Of a DNA stretch of 50,000 nucleotides, positions 27,110 through 35,145 are shown one piece after another. The stretch spans positions 1 to 50,000 of the forward strand of contig CAIQKV010000094.1 of assembly GCA_903872505.1 (NCBI GenBank), in the 5' to 3' direction. This DNA is from an uncultured Opitutia bacterium. GTDB taxonomy: Bacteria; Verrucomicrobiota; Verrucomicrobiia; Opitutales; Opitutaceae. The notes below the pieces were generated by a model. It had not been told where the DNA came from. It saw only the letters and a list, made by a program, of their open reading frames with translations, and made no database searches. The position numbers and the translations under genes were made by a program. The stretch's first letter is position 1; each line of letters opens with the position of its first letter.

Positions 27110-28102
27110 ATGTCAGCCGACCCGCTCACCCCCGCGCCGGAGGCGCGCAACGCCCGCGGCGAGTGGCGCCCGCCCTACCCCATCAAGTATGCGCCGGTCT
27201 TTGCCTGGCCGCCACAGTTCGCCGCCCTCCTGAAATGGCTGTTCGGGTTTCCCGGCTTCCTCTGGCCGCTGAACCTGCTGCTGCTCGGGATCTCGGCGGT
27301 CTCCTGGTATCTGACGCAGCCCGCCATCGCCCGCTGCGTGCACTTCGAGGCCGGCTGGATCGCGCAGATCTATGTCCGGAACCTGGTGATGATGTGGCTG
27401 TTTTACGGCAGCTACCACCTGTACCTCTACACGTGGCGGCGCGAGGGCACCAACCGGAAGTACGATCCCAACTGGCCGGCCACCAAGAGCCGCCTGTTCC
27501 TGTTCGGCGACCAGGTTTACGACAACATCTTCTGGACCAGCGGCGTCGCGCTCCTCGTCTGGACCGGCTACGAGGTCGTGACGCTCTGGCTGTACGCCAA
27601 CCACCGCATCCCGTGGCTGGAGTGGTCGCAGCACCCGGTGTGGTTCGTGGCGTGGTTCTTCATCATCCCGTTCTGGCGCGAGTTTCACTTCTACTGGGTG
27701 CACCGCCTCATCCACTGGAAACCGCTCTACAAGCACGTCCACTACCTGCACCACAAGAACCTCAACCCGAACCCCTGGTCGGGCATGGCGATGCACCCGG
27801 TGGAGACGATCATCTACCTGAGCGTGTGCCTGATCCACTGGATAATCCCGTCGCACCCGTTCCACTTTCTCTTCGACCTCCAGCACGCCGCGCTCGGGCC
27901 GGCGAGCGGGCACCATGGCTTCGAGGGGCCGATCGCCAACGGCAAATGGCCCACGGGCTCCTACTTTCACTACCTCCACCACCGGTACTTCGAGTGCAAC
28001 TACGGCGAGAGCACGATTCCGCTGGACCGCTGGTTCGGCACCTTCCGCGACGGCCTGCCCGACGGCGAGGGCGCCAAGCTGGCCGGCGAGCACAAGGACT
28101 GA
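27110..28102 (+). CDS. Sterol desaturase/fatty acid hydroxylase family protein
   Basis: A 330-residue integral membrane di-iron enzyme. The histidine clusters are HFYWVHRLIHW near residue 197, HVHYLHHKNLNPNPW near 212, and FHYLHHRYFECNYGE near 287, the three-box pattern of the fatty acid hydroxylase superfamily. Hydrophobic segments lie at about residues 50-66, 85-104, 145-166 and 178-192. It would insert hydroxyl groups or double bonds into sterol-, carotenoid- or hopanoid-like lipids. It is co-directional with PhyH 58 bp upstream, so both may act on one substrate. It is convergent with the FGE-like lipoprotein gene, 36 bp away. Confidence 0.9.
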   Translation: MSADPLTPAPEARNARGEWRPPYPIKYAPVFAWPPQFAALLKWLFGFPGFLWPLNLLLLGISAVSWYLTQPAIARCVHFEAGWIAQIYVRNLVMMWLFYGSYHLYLYTWRREGTNRKYDPNWPATKSRLFLFGDQVYDNIFWTSGVALLVWTGYEVVTLWLYANHRIPWLEWSQHPVWFVAWFFIIPFWREFHFYWVHRLIHWKPLYKHVHYLHHKNLNPNPWSGMAMHPVETIIYLSVCLIHWIIPSHPFHFLFDLQHAALGPASGHHGFEGPIANGKWPTGSYFHYLHHRYFECNYGESTIPLDRWFGTFRDGLPDGEGAKLAGEHKD

Positions 28103-28138
28103 GCGCGCACTCCCCGGTGGCGGGGCGCGACTCGCCAG

Positions 28139-29122
28139 TCACCGGTCGCGCACGGGCGCGAGCGCCAGCCGGAACCCGATGAATTGCAGGCGGGTGTCGG
28201 GCGAACTCCACGCGCGATACGCTGCGCGGCAGAGCGTGGCGTCACTGTGCCAGCTGCCGCCGCGCACGATGCGGTCCGCGCCGGACGCCGACCCGGTTGG
28301 GTCGGTGACGCTGCCGCCCGGGAAGGACTCGGCCGGGAAATCGCGGCACCACTGGTACACGTTGCCGAGCATGTCGCACAGCCCCCAGGCATTGGGCTGC
28401 TTCAGCCCGACCTGGCGGGGGCCCGACCGGCCGCCGTGACCGGGATTCAAAGCCGGCGCGATGGCGTTCCAGGGCGGGCCATCATACCGGGCGCTGCTGT
28501 TGCCGGCGTGCCACGCGATCGCATCGAGATCCGCCGAGTAAGTGGCGTCCGTCGTCCCCGCCCGGCAGGCATATTCCCACTGGGCCTCCGTCGGCAGGGT
28601 GAATTCGTAGCCCGGGGGAAGCGCGCCGGCCGCGCGCGCCCGCACAGTCAACCGGGCGCAAAACTCCATCGCCTCCCGCCAGTCCACCAAGTACATCGCC
28701 ACGGCGCCGTCGGTCATCCCGAGGGCGCGCGTAAAGTCATTGGCCCCGCCAAAGGCCTTCTGCGCCTGATCCGACAGGTCCGTGCCCATGAGGGCCCGCC
28801 ACTGGCCGTGCGTGACCGGCGTGCAGCCGAGCCAGAACGGCCGCGAGATGGTTACCCAAGTCTGGGGACCCTCGGTGACGGCGTGGCCCGGTTCGCCATA
28901 CGGGCTGCCCATGCGAAAGGTCCCGGCCCGAATCGGCCGCATCTCCAACCCGAGGTCCGCGATCGTGAAGGGCTGGCCGGCGATCGGCCGGGCCGGCACC
29001 AGGCTGATTCGCCCAGCGGCGGGTGGAACCGCGCGTTCGCGGGTGCAGCCCGCCAGGGCGAGACCCAGGCCCAGCCCGAGGGCGCCGGAGCGGAGGACCG
29101 TGGTGAAAATGGGGAATTTCAT
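28139..29122 (-). CDS. FGE/SUMF1-like domain lipoprotein
   Basis: A 327-residue secreted lipoprotein. The leader ends in a lipobox LAGC near residue 26. The body is a formylglycine-generating-enzyme (SUMF1-like) fold: FRMGSPYGEPGHAVTEGP, FWLGCTPVTHGQW, then LPTEAQWEYACRAGTT, WGLCDMLGNVYQWCRDF, IVRGGSWHSDATLCRAAYR and FIGFRLAL. True FGE has two active-site cysteines five apart in the RGGS region; only one fits here (ATLCRAA), so sulfatase activation is doubtful. It may instead be one of the many sugar- or protein-binding relatives. Its start lies 10 bp after the stop of the lipase maturation factor gene, so the two form an operon. Confidence 0.85.
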   Translation of the reverse strand: MKFPIFTTVLRSGALGLGLGLALAGCTRERAVPPAAGRISLVPARPIAGQPFTIADLGLEMRPIRAGTFRMGSPYGEPGHAVTEGPQTWVTISRPFWLGCTPVTHGQWRALMGTDLSDQAQKAFGGANDFTRALGMTDGAVAMYLVDWREAMEFCARLTVRARAAGALPPGYEFTLPTEAQWEYACRAGTTDATYSADLDAIAWHAGNSSARYDGPPWNAIAPALNPGHGGRSGPRQVGLKQPNAWGLCDMLGNVYQWCRDFPAESFPGGSVTDPTGSASGADRIVRGGSWHSDATLCRAAYRAWSSPDTRLQFIGFRLALAPVRDR

Positions 29123-29132
29123 CGCAGCGCCC

Positions 29133-30719
29133 TCACTCGGTCCGGACGATTTCGCCCTGCGCGTTGAGGTACATCATCGGCGCATACTCGCCCTGGTAGG
29201 CCTTGCGCCAATAATTGCCGGTCGCGCGGAACGTCGCGGCATCGGTAAACCAGAGCCGGTAGGTCTGCATCCGGATCATCGTCGCCGGGCGGTCGGCAAA
29301 CGGATCGCGGCGGAAAATCTCCAGCACGGCCGGGTCGCGCTTCAGCAGGTGCGCTGCGACCGCCTGGTAGAGCGCGGGGTCAGACGAGGTGGTTAGCTTG
29401 TTTTCCAGCAGCGCGTCCAGCCGCGGATACCACGGGGCGATGAACGGGGGCATGCGGTCGGTCCGCTGCGCCTGGTAGCGGGAATCATAGCTGCGCCAAG
29501 TCTCGCCGCCGTCGTTCGTGCCCACGAACTCGACCTCGTAGCGGGCCGTCTCGATCGTGCCAAAGAGCGGAAAGTTGTTGGTGCAGTGGAAGCCGGCGGA
29601 AAGCAGGATGAGGGGCTGGGAAATGACGGCGGGGACGCGCTCGATCGGGATCCGGGTGGGCGCGACGATGTAGTAGAACATCGCGAGCAGGAATTGCCCG
29701 CCCACCGCCACCCGCAGCCCCCAGCGCGCCCAGGGCCGGACCGGGCGGGCGGAAACGGCCGCCACGCGGGCCGCGAGCCACTCCCCCAGCCGGCGCAGCC
29801 GGAACCGGCGGAATGCCCCCACGAGCATCTGGTCGTCGAGGAGGATGACGGCGAGGGCGATGGAGGAAGGCTGCAGCCAGCCGAAATTATTGGTCAGCTC
29901 AATGCCGCCCTGAAACACCAGCCAGACCCCGAACGCGCACCACCGCCAACGCCGGCCGCCGAAGATCATCACCAGGGGCGCCGGGATTTCCGCCACGAAC
30001 GTGAGCGCGATTTCCAGCACGTGGTAGACGTGCGGCAGCTGGTGGTCCCAGTAGGCCAGCACCGTCGGGAACGGCGCCGTCTCGTACATGAAATCCATCG
30101 CAGTGAGGTTGTGCCACTCGGCGGAGCCATAGATGAACTTCGACAGCCCCGCCTCCACCATGATGCGGAGCAGCAGCAACCGCAGCGCCAGCACGGCGAC
30201 GGGCCGCGGCGCGGCCGCCGTGCCGAGTCCCGGCCGGAGGCCCGGCGGCGCGAACGGGATGCACAGCAGCGCCACCTCGAGCAGGAGCGGGTCCGGCGCG
30301 GTGATGGAAAAAAACGGCCCGCTGTTCGCGAACGAGAGAAAGATCACCCAGCAGGCGGACAGCGCCAGCCGCGGCCACAGGTTCAGCACCACCGCCACCG
30401 CGGCGGCCAGCCCGAGCCACTCCAGCGCGGTGATCATGCCCGCGCTGGTGCTGATCCAGAACAGGCTGGGCGCCCGCAGGAACGCCTCGACGGGGTTCGG
30501 ATACAGCTTGGCGAGATCCGCGAAGACATTCCGGACCGGGGCGACGCCGTCCGGACCCAGCAAGGCCTGGCTCTCCGCCATCGTGCTGCAGAAGATGATC
30601 ACGTAGACGAGGCCGACGGCGCGGAGGATGATCCAGCGGGGCCAGATGAAGGTGGCGTCGCCGCCGAGGGCGCAGAAGGCCCGGAGTTCCCGCCACGCCT
30701 GGCCAAGCAGCTGCTTCAT
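29133..30719 (-). CDS. Lipase maturation factor (LMF1-like) family membrane protein
   Basis: A 528-residue multi-helix membrane protein of the LMF family. Hydrophobic segments are seen around 27-40 (IILRAVGLVYVIIFC), 95-125 (LEWLGLAAAVAVVLNLWPR), 185-200 and 255-275. The hallmark blocks are LLLRIMVEAGLSKFIYGSAE, MDFMYETAPFPTVLAYWDHQ, ELTNNFGWLQPSSIA, and the C-terminal soluble part with GETWRSYDSRYQAQRTDR and TYRLWFTDAATFRATGNYW. In vertebrates LMF1 aids lipase folding in the ER; the bacterial homologues have no proven role. The start at 30719 (MKQLLGQAWREL) is close to the family start. It is followed after 10 bp by the FGE-like lipoprotein gene. Confidence 0.9.
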   Translation of the reverse strand: MKQLLGQAWRELRAFCALGGDATFIWPRWIILRAVGLVYVIIFCSTMAESQALLGPDGVAPVRNVFADLAKLYPNPVEAFLRAPSLFWISTSAGMITALEWLGLAAAVAVVLNLWPRLALSACWVIFLSFANSGPFFSITAPDPLLLEVALLCIPFAPPGLRPGLGTAAAPRPVAVLALRLLLLRIMVEAGLSKFIYGSAEWHNLTAMDFMYETAPFPTVLAYWDHQLPHVYHVLEIALTFVAEIPAPLVMIFGGRRWRWCAFGVWLVFQGGIELTNNFGWLQPSSIALAVILLDDQMLVGAFRRFRLRRLGEWLAARVAAVSARPVRPWARWGLRVAVGGQFLLAMFYYIVAPTRIPIERVPAVISQPLILLSAGFHCTNNFPLFGTIETARYEVEFVGTNDGGETWRSYDSRYQAQRTDRMPPFIAPWYPRLDALLENKLTTSSDPALYQAVAAHLLKRDPAVLEIFRRDPFADRPATMIRMQTYRLWFTDAATFRATGNYWRKAYQGEYAPMMYLNAQGEIVRTE

Positions 30720-30860
30720 GAGACCGCGGGGGACCAAATCATCGGGCGCCTGCATAGGAACCCGGCACCCTGCTGGCAATATATTCTAGCTGGCGGCGCG
30801 CGGGGCGGGCGAAATGACGTTTGCCAGTTTCCGCGATCTGCGCCCAATATCACCCTGCCC

Positions 30861-31769
30861 ATGAAACGCTTCTCCCTGCCCGCCGGGCTGACGCTCGGTC
30901 TGCTCCTGATTACACGCAGTTTTGCGGCCGATGCCGCCCCCGCCGTTTCGCCCGCCACCGCGGAACTCGACGCGCTCGAGGCGCGCGTCAACGCGAAGGA
31001 CCGGGCCGGCAAGCTCGAGCCCGCCGACTTCGCCGAGGAATTCGCCGCCTTCGACGCCCTGCTGGCGAAGTATCAGGGGCAGAAGACCGAGGAGATCGCC
31101 GGGATCGCCCTGTCCCGGGCCATTCTTTACTGGGAGATCGTCAACGACCCCGCCGTCACCAAGCAGCAGTTTCGCGCCGTCACGAACGGCTTCCCCGGTA
31201 CCAAGGCCGCGACCACCGCCGCGCGGATGCTGAAGAACAACGAGACCCTGGCCGCCCTCATCGGGAAGCGCGCCCCGGAGTTGCACTTCCCGTGGTCCTC
31301 CGCCGGCGACCTCACCAGCCTCTCCGCGCTCCGGGGCCGCATCGTCGTGATCGATTTCTGGGCGACGTGGTGCGGACCCTGCCTCCGCGCCTTTCCGCAA
31401 ATGCGCGAGCACACGGAGCACTTCAAGGATGCGCCCGTGATCTTCCTCGGCGTGACGAGCATCCAGGGCCGGGTGAAAAACCTCGAGCCCAAGACCATCG
31501 ACACCAAGGGCGACCCGGCGCGCGAGATGGCGCTCATGCCGGCCTTCATGCGGGCGAAGGACATGACGTGGTCCGTCGTGTTCAGCCAGGAGAACGTGTT
31601 CAATCCCGACTACGGCGTCAGCGGCATCCCCTTCGTGGCGATCATCGCCCCCGACGGCACCGTGCGCCACGCCGGTCTGAACCCCGGCGACAAGCGCGCC
31701 GACATTGGCGGGAAAATCGAGGCGATCCTCCGGGAGTTCAATCTGCCGGTCCCGGCGCGCAAGCCCTGA
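30861..31769 (+). CDS. TlpA-like thioredoxin domain protein, exported
   Basis: A 302-residue protein with a signal peptide (MKRFSLPAGLTLGLLLITRS, cleavage near FAADA). An alpha-helical N-terminal domain (about 30-130) precedes the thioredoxin fold: APELHFPWSSAGD, then IVVIDFWATWCGPCLRAFPQ with the active-site W170-C171-G-P-C174, and the cis-proline VSGIPFVAIIAPDG. This is the ResA/TlpA class, a periplasmic thiol-disulfide reductase used in cytochrome maturation or protein repair. It carries no lipobox. It is divergent from the LMF gene (141 bp) and convergent with plsY, 6 bp away. Confidence 0.92.
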   Translation: MKRFSLPAGLTLGLLLITRSFAADAAPAVSPATAELDALEARVNAKDRAGKLEPADFAEEFAAFDALLAKYQGQKTEEIAGIALSRAILYWEIVNDPAVTKQQFRAVTNGFPGTKAATTAARMLKNNETLAALIGKRAPELHFPWSSAGDLTSLSALRGRIVVIDFWATWCGPCLRAFPQMREHTEHFKDAPVIFLGVTSIQGRVKNLEPKTIDTKGDPAREMALMPAFMRAKDMTWSVVFSQENVFNPDYGVSGIPFVAIIAPDGTVRHAGLNPGDKRADIGGKIEAILREFNLPVPARKP

Positions 31770-31775
31770 GGCCCG

Positions 31776-32411
31776 TCACTTCGCGAACAGCCGCGCGAGC
31801 ACCCGGGCGCGCTCGAAACGGTTCTCGGTGCCCGCCCGCAGCCGGCGCACGTTGCTGCGGTGCGTGAACAGGATGAAGGCCGCGATGACCACCGCGGCCA
31901 CCGTCCACACCGGCCGGTCTGGCCCGGGGGCGAACAGCATCGCCGCCGGCACCAGCGCCACGCCGGACAGGATCGAGCCGAGCCCGACGTAACCCGTGAT
32001 GGCCAGCACTAGGAGGACCACTCCCACCATCACCGCCACGCCCAGCGGCCAGAGCACCAGCAGCACACCCAGCACCGCCGCGACGCCCTTGCCCCCGCGA
32101 AAGCCAAAATACAGCGGCCACACGTGGCCGGCCGCCGCCGCGGCGCCGGCGAGCAGGGCCACCCGCAGCGCATGGCCGCTGTCGGCGATCCAGCAGCCGC
32201 CCACCCATGCCGCGAGCGCGGACTTGCCCACATCGATCAGGATCACGCCCAGCGCAAACCACACGCCCTGGGTGCGCAGGGCGTTCGTGCCGCCGGCATT
32301 CCCGCTGCCCTGCTGGCGGATGTCGATGCCCCGCAGCCGGCCCAGCAGGAGGCTGCCCGAAATCGAGCCAAGCAGGTACCCGAGAAGAATCTTGGCGGCG
32401 TCGAGCATCAT
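31776..32411 (-). CDS. plsY: Glycerol-3-phosphate acyltransferase PlsY
   Basis: A 211-residue membrane acyltransferase that uses acyl-phosphate to acylate glycerol-3-phosphate, giving lysophosphatidate. Five helices are visible, with the catalytic loops IRQQGSGNAGGTNALR (canonical GSGNxGxTN) near residue 35, HVWPLYFGFRGGKGVAAVLG near 85-105, and a last loop THRSNVRRL (S/TH+N-RR). The length is usual for PlsY. The start is the first ATG of ATGATG at 32411, overlapping the stop of the upstream FakA-FakB fusion by 4 bp (ATGA). This suggests translational coupling with the protein that makes acyl-phosphate from free fatty acid. Confidence 0.94.
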   Translation of the reverse strand: MMLDAAKILLGYLLGSISGSLLLGRLRGIDIRQQGSGNAGGTNALRTQGVWFALGVILIDVGKSALAAWVGGCWIADSGHALRVALLAGAAAAAGHVWPLYFGFRGGKGVAAVLGVLLVLWPLGVAVMVGVVLLVLAITGYVGLGSILSGVALVPAAMLFAPGPDRPVWTVAAVVIAAFILFTHRSNVRRLRAGTENRFERARVLARLFAK

Positions 32412-34204
32412 GGCTGGGGCGGTTCGTAGTCCTGGACGCCAATGATCAGCGAACCCGGACCGGCGTGGGCGCCGACCGCGATCCCCGTTTCCAGCAGCCA
32501 AATGCGGTCAATCCCGGGCACCGCCGCCTGAAGGGCGAGTTTCACGCGCTCGGCATCCGCCGCGCAGTCACAGTGCCCGACCATCAGCCGGTAGCGGCGC
32601 GCCGGGTCCAGCGAGTGCGCAATCTTCCGGGCGAACCGCTCCGGCACGTCCTTCCGCCCCCACAGCCCGCCCTTCAGGCCGAGGCGGCCGCTGGGACGGC
32701 TGCACAGCATCAGCGAGACGCGCAGTAGGCGCGTCGCCGGCAGCGCCACCTTCGGCACCCGCCCGCCGCGCACCGCATACCGGATGTCGCGGATCACGCC
32801 GTAGAGAAAAGTCCGGTCGCGCATCCGGGCCAGCCCCGCGAGGATGCGCGGCGCGTCGAGCCCGGCCTGGGCCGCCTCCGCCGCCCAGATCGTCAGCAGG
32901 CCCTGGCCGCAGGCCGCCTGCCCGCTGTCAAACACGCTCACGCGCTGCGCCGCGGTGCGGCCCGCGGCATTGGTGGCAGACTGCAGGGTGCCCGACAGCG
33001 CCCGCGTCAGCGAAACATCGATCACGCCTTCGTGGTGCGCCAACAGATGCTCGAACATGCGCCGGAAGTCCGCCGGGGGCGGCTGCGACGTGCGCGGCAG
33101 CGACGGGCTGTTCCGCATCGCGTCGTAGAACTCGTCCGCCGTGATCGAGACCCCGTCCACGAAGTCGCGCCCGCCGATCGACAGCCGCTGCGGCACCACG
33201 TGGATGTCCAGACGTTCCACCTCCTCGGCGGGCAGGTCGGCCCCGGAGTCGGTGACGATCGCCACCGGCCGCCGGGCCGCCGGCGCGAGGTGGTCGTCGG
33301 TCTTCTCGCCCGACACCACGCCGAACCGCGCCGCCGTCGCGAAGAACCGCGCGGGTTCGTCGAGATGGGCGTGCAACCGCACCCGGTCGCGGGAACCGGC
33401 CATCACGCCTTGGGACAGCGGCAGCTCGCGCAGCGCCGTCTTCAGGGCGGCGCGATCCACGACGCCGGCGCTGACCACGCATTGGACGCAGTAGCGATGG
33501 CTGGCGGCCTCCGTGCTCCCCGAAAAGGCATCCACGCCGGCCACCGCCAGTTCCCCGGACAGCTCGGCGAGCACCACGCCGCGGCCGCGGGTGAGATAGT
33601 CGGCCATGCCCTCAAGCAGCTCGACAAACCCCCGTCCGCCGGCGTCGACGACCCCGGCCGAGCGCAGGGCTTTCAGTTGCTTCGGCGTCTGGCGCAGCGC
33701 CTCGCGTGCCCGCTCCAAGGCGCTGGTGAAGCCCGCGCGGACGTCCTGCCCGCCCGCTGTGGCGTGCGCCTGCAGCTCCTCCCCAAAAGCCCGGATCACG
33801 CTGAGGATCGTGCCCTCGCGCGGCTCGGCCATCGCCGTCTGCGCGCGGGCGGATCCGGCGTTGGTGACGCGCGCCAGGACCGCCAGCGTCAGCGGCTCGC
33901 CCGGGGCCAGCGCCTCGGCCACGCCGGAGAAGTAATGCGCCAGGATCACCCCGGAATTGCCGCGCGCGCCGTCGTTGGCCTCGGCCGCCACGCAGCGCAG
34001 GACGTCACCCGCGCTGGTGAACCGCGGCAGGCGCAGGCCCTGCAGCACCGCGCCCAGGGTGAACGCCAGGTTGGTGCCCGTGTCGCCGTCGGCCACCGGA
34101 AAGACGTTGATGCGGTTGAGTTCGTCGCGGTCCGCGATCACCCGCTGGATGCCGGCGATCAGCGCCCGGCGCAGCCCGTAGACCGAGAGTTGCGGGGTGC
34201 TCAT
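32408..34204 (-). CDS. FakA-FakB fusion: DhaL/DegV fatty acid kinase
   Basis: A 598-residue fusion. Residues 1-205 are a DAK2 (DhaL) kinase domain with the Mg-binding INVFPVADGDTGTN at 33-45 and EANDGARGNSGVILA. Residues about 205-305 form the FakA C-terminal domain, with VRLHAHLDEP near 280. Residues about 313-592 are a DegV fatty-acid-binding (FakB) domain: AIVTDSGADLP at 315, IDVSLTRALSGTLQSA at 395-410 and DSGQAACGQG. In Firmicutes these are separate FakA and FakB proteins that together phosphorylate exogenous fatty acids. The fusion would make acyl-phosphate in one polypeptide. The 3' end overlaps plsY by 4 bp, so the product may pass directly to PlsY. The start at 34204 is the ATG right before the DhaL fold. 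Confidence 0.92.
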   Translation of the reverse strand: MSTPQLSVYGLRRALIAGIQRVIADRDELNRINVFPVADGDTGTNLAFTLGAVLQGLRLPRFTSAGDVLRCVAAEANDGARGNSGVILAHYFSGVAEALAPGEPLTLAVLARVTNAGSARAQTAMAEPREGTILSVIRAFGEELQAHATAGGQDVRAGFTSALERAREALRQTPKQLKALRSAGVVDAGGRGFVELLEGMADYLTRGRGVVLAELSGELAVAGVDAFSGSTEAASHRYCVQCVVSAGVVDRAALKTALRELPLSQGVMAGSRDRVRLHAHLDEPARFFATAARFGVVSGEKTDDHLAPAARRPVAIVTDSGADLPAEEVERLDIHVVPQRLSIGGRDFVDGVSITADEFYDAMRNSPSLPRTSQPPPADFRRMFEHLLAHHEGVIDVSLTRALSGTLQSATNAAGRTAAQRVSVFDSGQAACGQGLLTIWAAEAAQAGLDAPRILAGLARMRDRTFLYGVIRDIRYAVRGGRVPKVALPATRLLRVSLMLCSRPSGRLGLKGGLWGRKDVPERFARKIAHSLDPARRYRLMVGHCDCAADAERVKLALQAAVPGIDRIWLLETGIAVGAHAGPGSLIIGVQDYEPPQP

Positions 34205-34413
34205 CGCGACCCGCCCCCGGTGGAGCGTGACTTCATGGACTGGCTGGCCGGATCTGCCATGGCGCCGGAAAATAACACCGGCCGGATGGAACGCATCCAA
34301 AAAGTCTGGGCGGCAACCGCCCTCGGCTCAAGCCGTCAGGTGGCCCCTGCCCACGCCGGACCGGCCTCCGCATCGCGTTGGACCCGTAAGGGCAGGAAAA
34401 ACGCAAAATTAGT

Positions 34414-34503
34414 TGTCATCGCGAGTCCGACTTGTCGGACGTGGCGATCCATCCGGATGGGTTGCTTCGTCGTCCCCCCAACGCGGGACTCCTCGCCATG
34501 GCA
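34414..34503. repeat. MITE-like palindromic repeat in the thpR upstream gap
   Basis: The 360-bp gap between the FakA-FakB gene and thpR holds a 90-bp element with near-inverted ends (TGTCATCGCGAG and CTCGCCATGGCA, 10 of 12 matched after inversion) and an inner palindrome GTCCGACTTGTCGGAC. Internal GTGGCGATCCATCCGG and GGTTGCTTCGTCGTCC resemble a widely spread family of small dispersed repeats of type TCATTGCGAGG..GCAATCC seen in many bacteria, as I recall them. No gene is seen in the rest of the gap. The downstream part, up to about 34560, may hold the thpR promoter. Confidence 0.65.
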
Positions 34504-34564
34504 GGTTCGGCTCACTACAAGAATCAGAGGTGATTCCTTAGTCCCCTCGCGGAGGATTCAAATC

Positions 34565-35107
34565 ATGCGCCTGTTTGTCGCCCTGCAACCTACCGATCCG
34601 GCCCGAGAAGCGCTCGCCGCCCTGGCGGAGGACGTGCCCGGCGTGCGCTGGATCCCCGCCGCGCAGCTCCACCTCACCCTGCGCTTCATCGGCGAGGTCT
34701 CGGCGGACGACGCCGAAAAGATCACCGACGCGCTCAACCAGGTGCGCGTCCAGCCGTTCTTCCTCGAGACGGCCGGCACGGGCGGCTTTCCGCCGCGCGG
34801 CGCGCCGGGCATCCTCTGGGCGGGCGTGGGCCCGGGCCATCCCCTGCTCCATCAGCTGCGGCAGCAGGTGGACGACCGGATGCTGGCGACCGGCGTGCCC
34901 TTCGAGCTGCGGCCGTTCATCCCGCATTTCACCGTGGGCCGGTGCCGCGACGCCGCGCCCGTGCCCGTCGCGCACTGGCTGAAACGCCACCGCGATTTTG
35001 CCGGGCCCACCTGGCCGGTGCGACAGTTTCACCTGATGGCCAGCGACCTGCTCAACCGGGACGAGCCCTACCGGACGCTGCACACCTTCCCGCTCGGCGA
35101 GCCCTAA
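34565..35107 (+). CDS. thpR: RNA 2',3'-cyclic phosphodiesterase ThpR (LigT/2H family)
   Basis: A 180-residue 2H phosphoesterase. The two HxTx motifs that form the active site are H36-L-T-L (QLHLTLRFIG) and H121-F-T-V (IPHFTVGRC). The fold starts MRLFVALQPTDPAREALAAL, as in LigT/ThpR. It hydrolyses 2',3'-cyclic phosphate ends of RNA to 2'-phosphate. The length is normal. Upstream is the MITE-like repeat. Its 3' end, residues about 140-160, lies in a 64-bp stretch (34981-35044) that is repeated 1,050 bp downstream. The gene itself appears intact. Confidence 0.93.
   Translation: MRLFVALQPTDPAREALAALAEDVPGVRWIPAAQLHLTLRFIGEVSADDAEKITDALNQVRVQPFFLETAGTGGFPPRGAPGILWAGVGPGHPLLHQLRQQVDDRMLATGVPFELRPFIPHFTVGRCRDAAPVPVAHWLKRHRDFAGPTWPVRQFHLMASDLLNRDEPYRTLHTFPLGEP
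34981..35044 (+). repeat. 64-bp segment of thpR, copy 1 of a direct repeat
   Basis: This segment, inside the 3' part of thpR, matches 36031-36094 at 61 of 64 positions in the same orientation. The likeness may reach about 10 bp further left after a gap. It brackets the 35146-36018 gene together with copy 2. Confidence 0.9.
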
Positions 35108-35145
35108 GCTTCACGTCCGCGGTTGATCGGGAGTAACGAGGAAGA

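Noticed and set aside
28139-29122. True formylglycine-generating enzyme
   Set aside because: Only one of two expected active-site cysteines is in place and the protein is a lipoprotein, so a catalytic FGE call is not supported.
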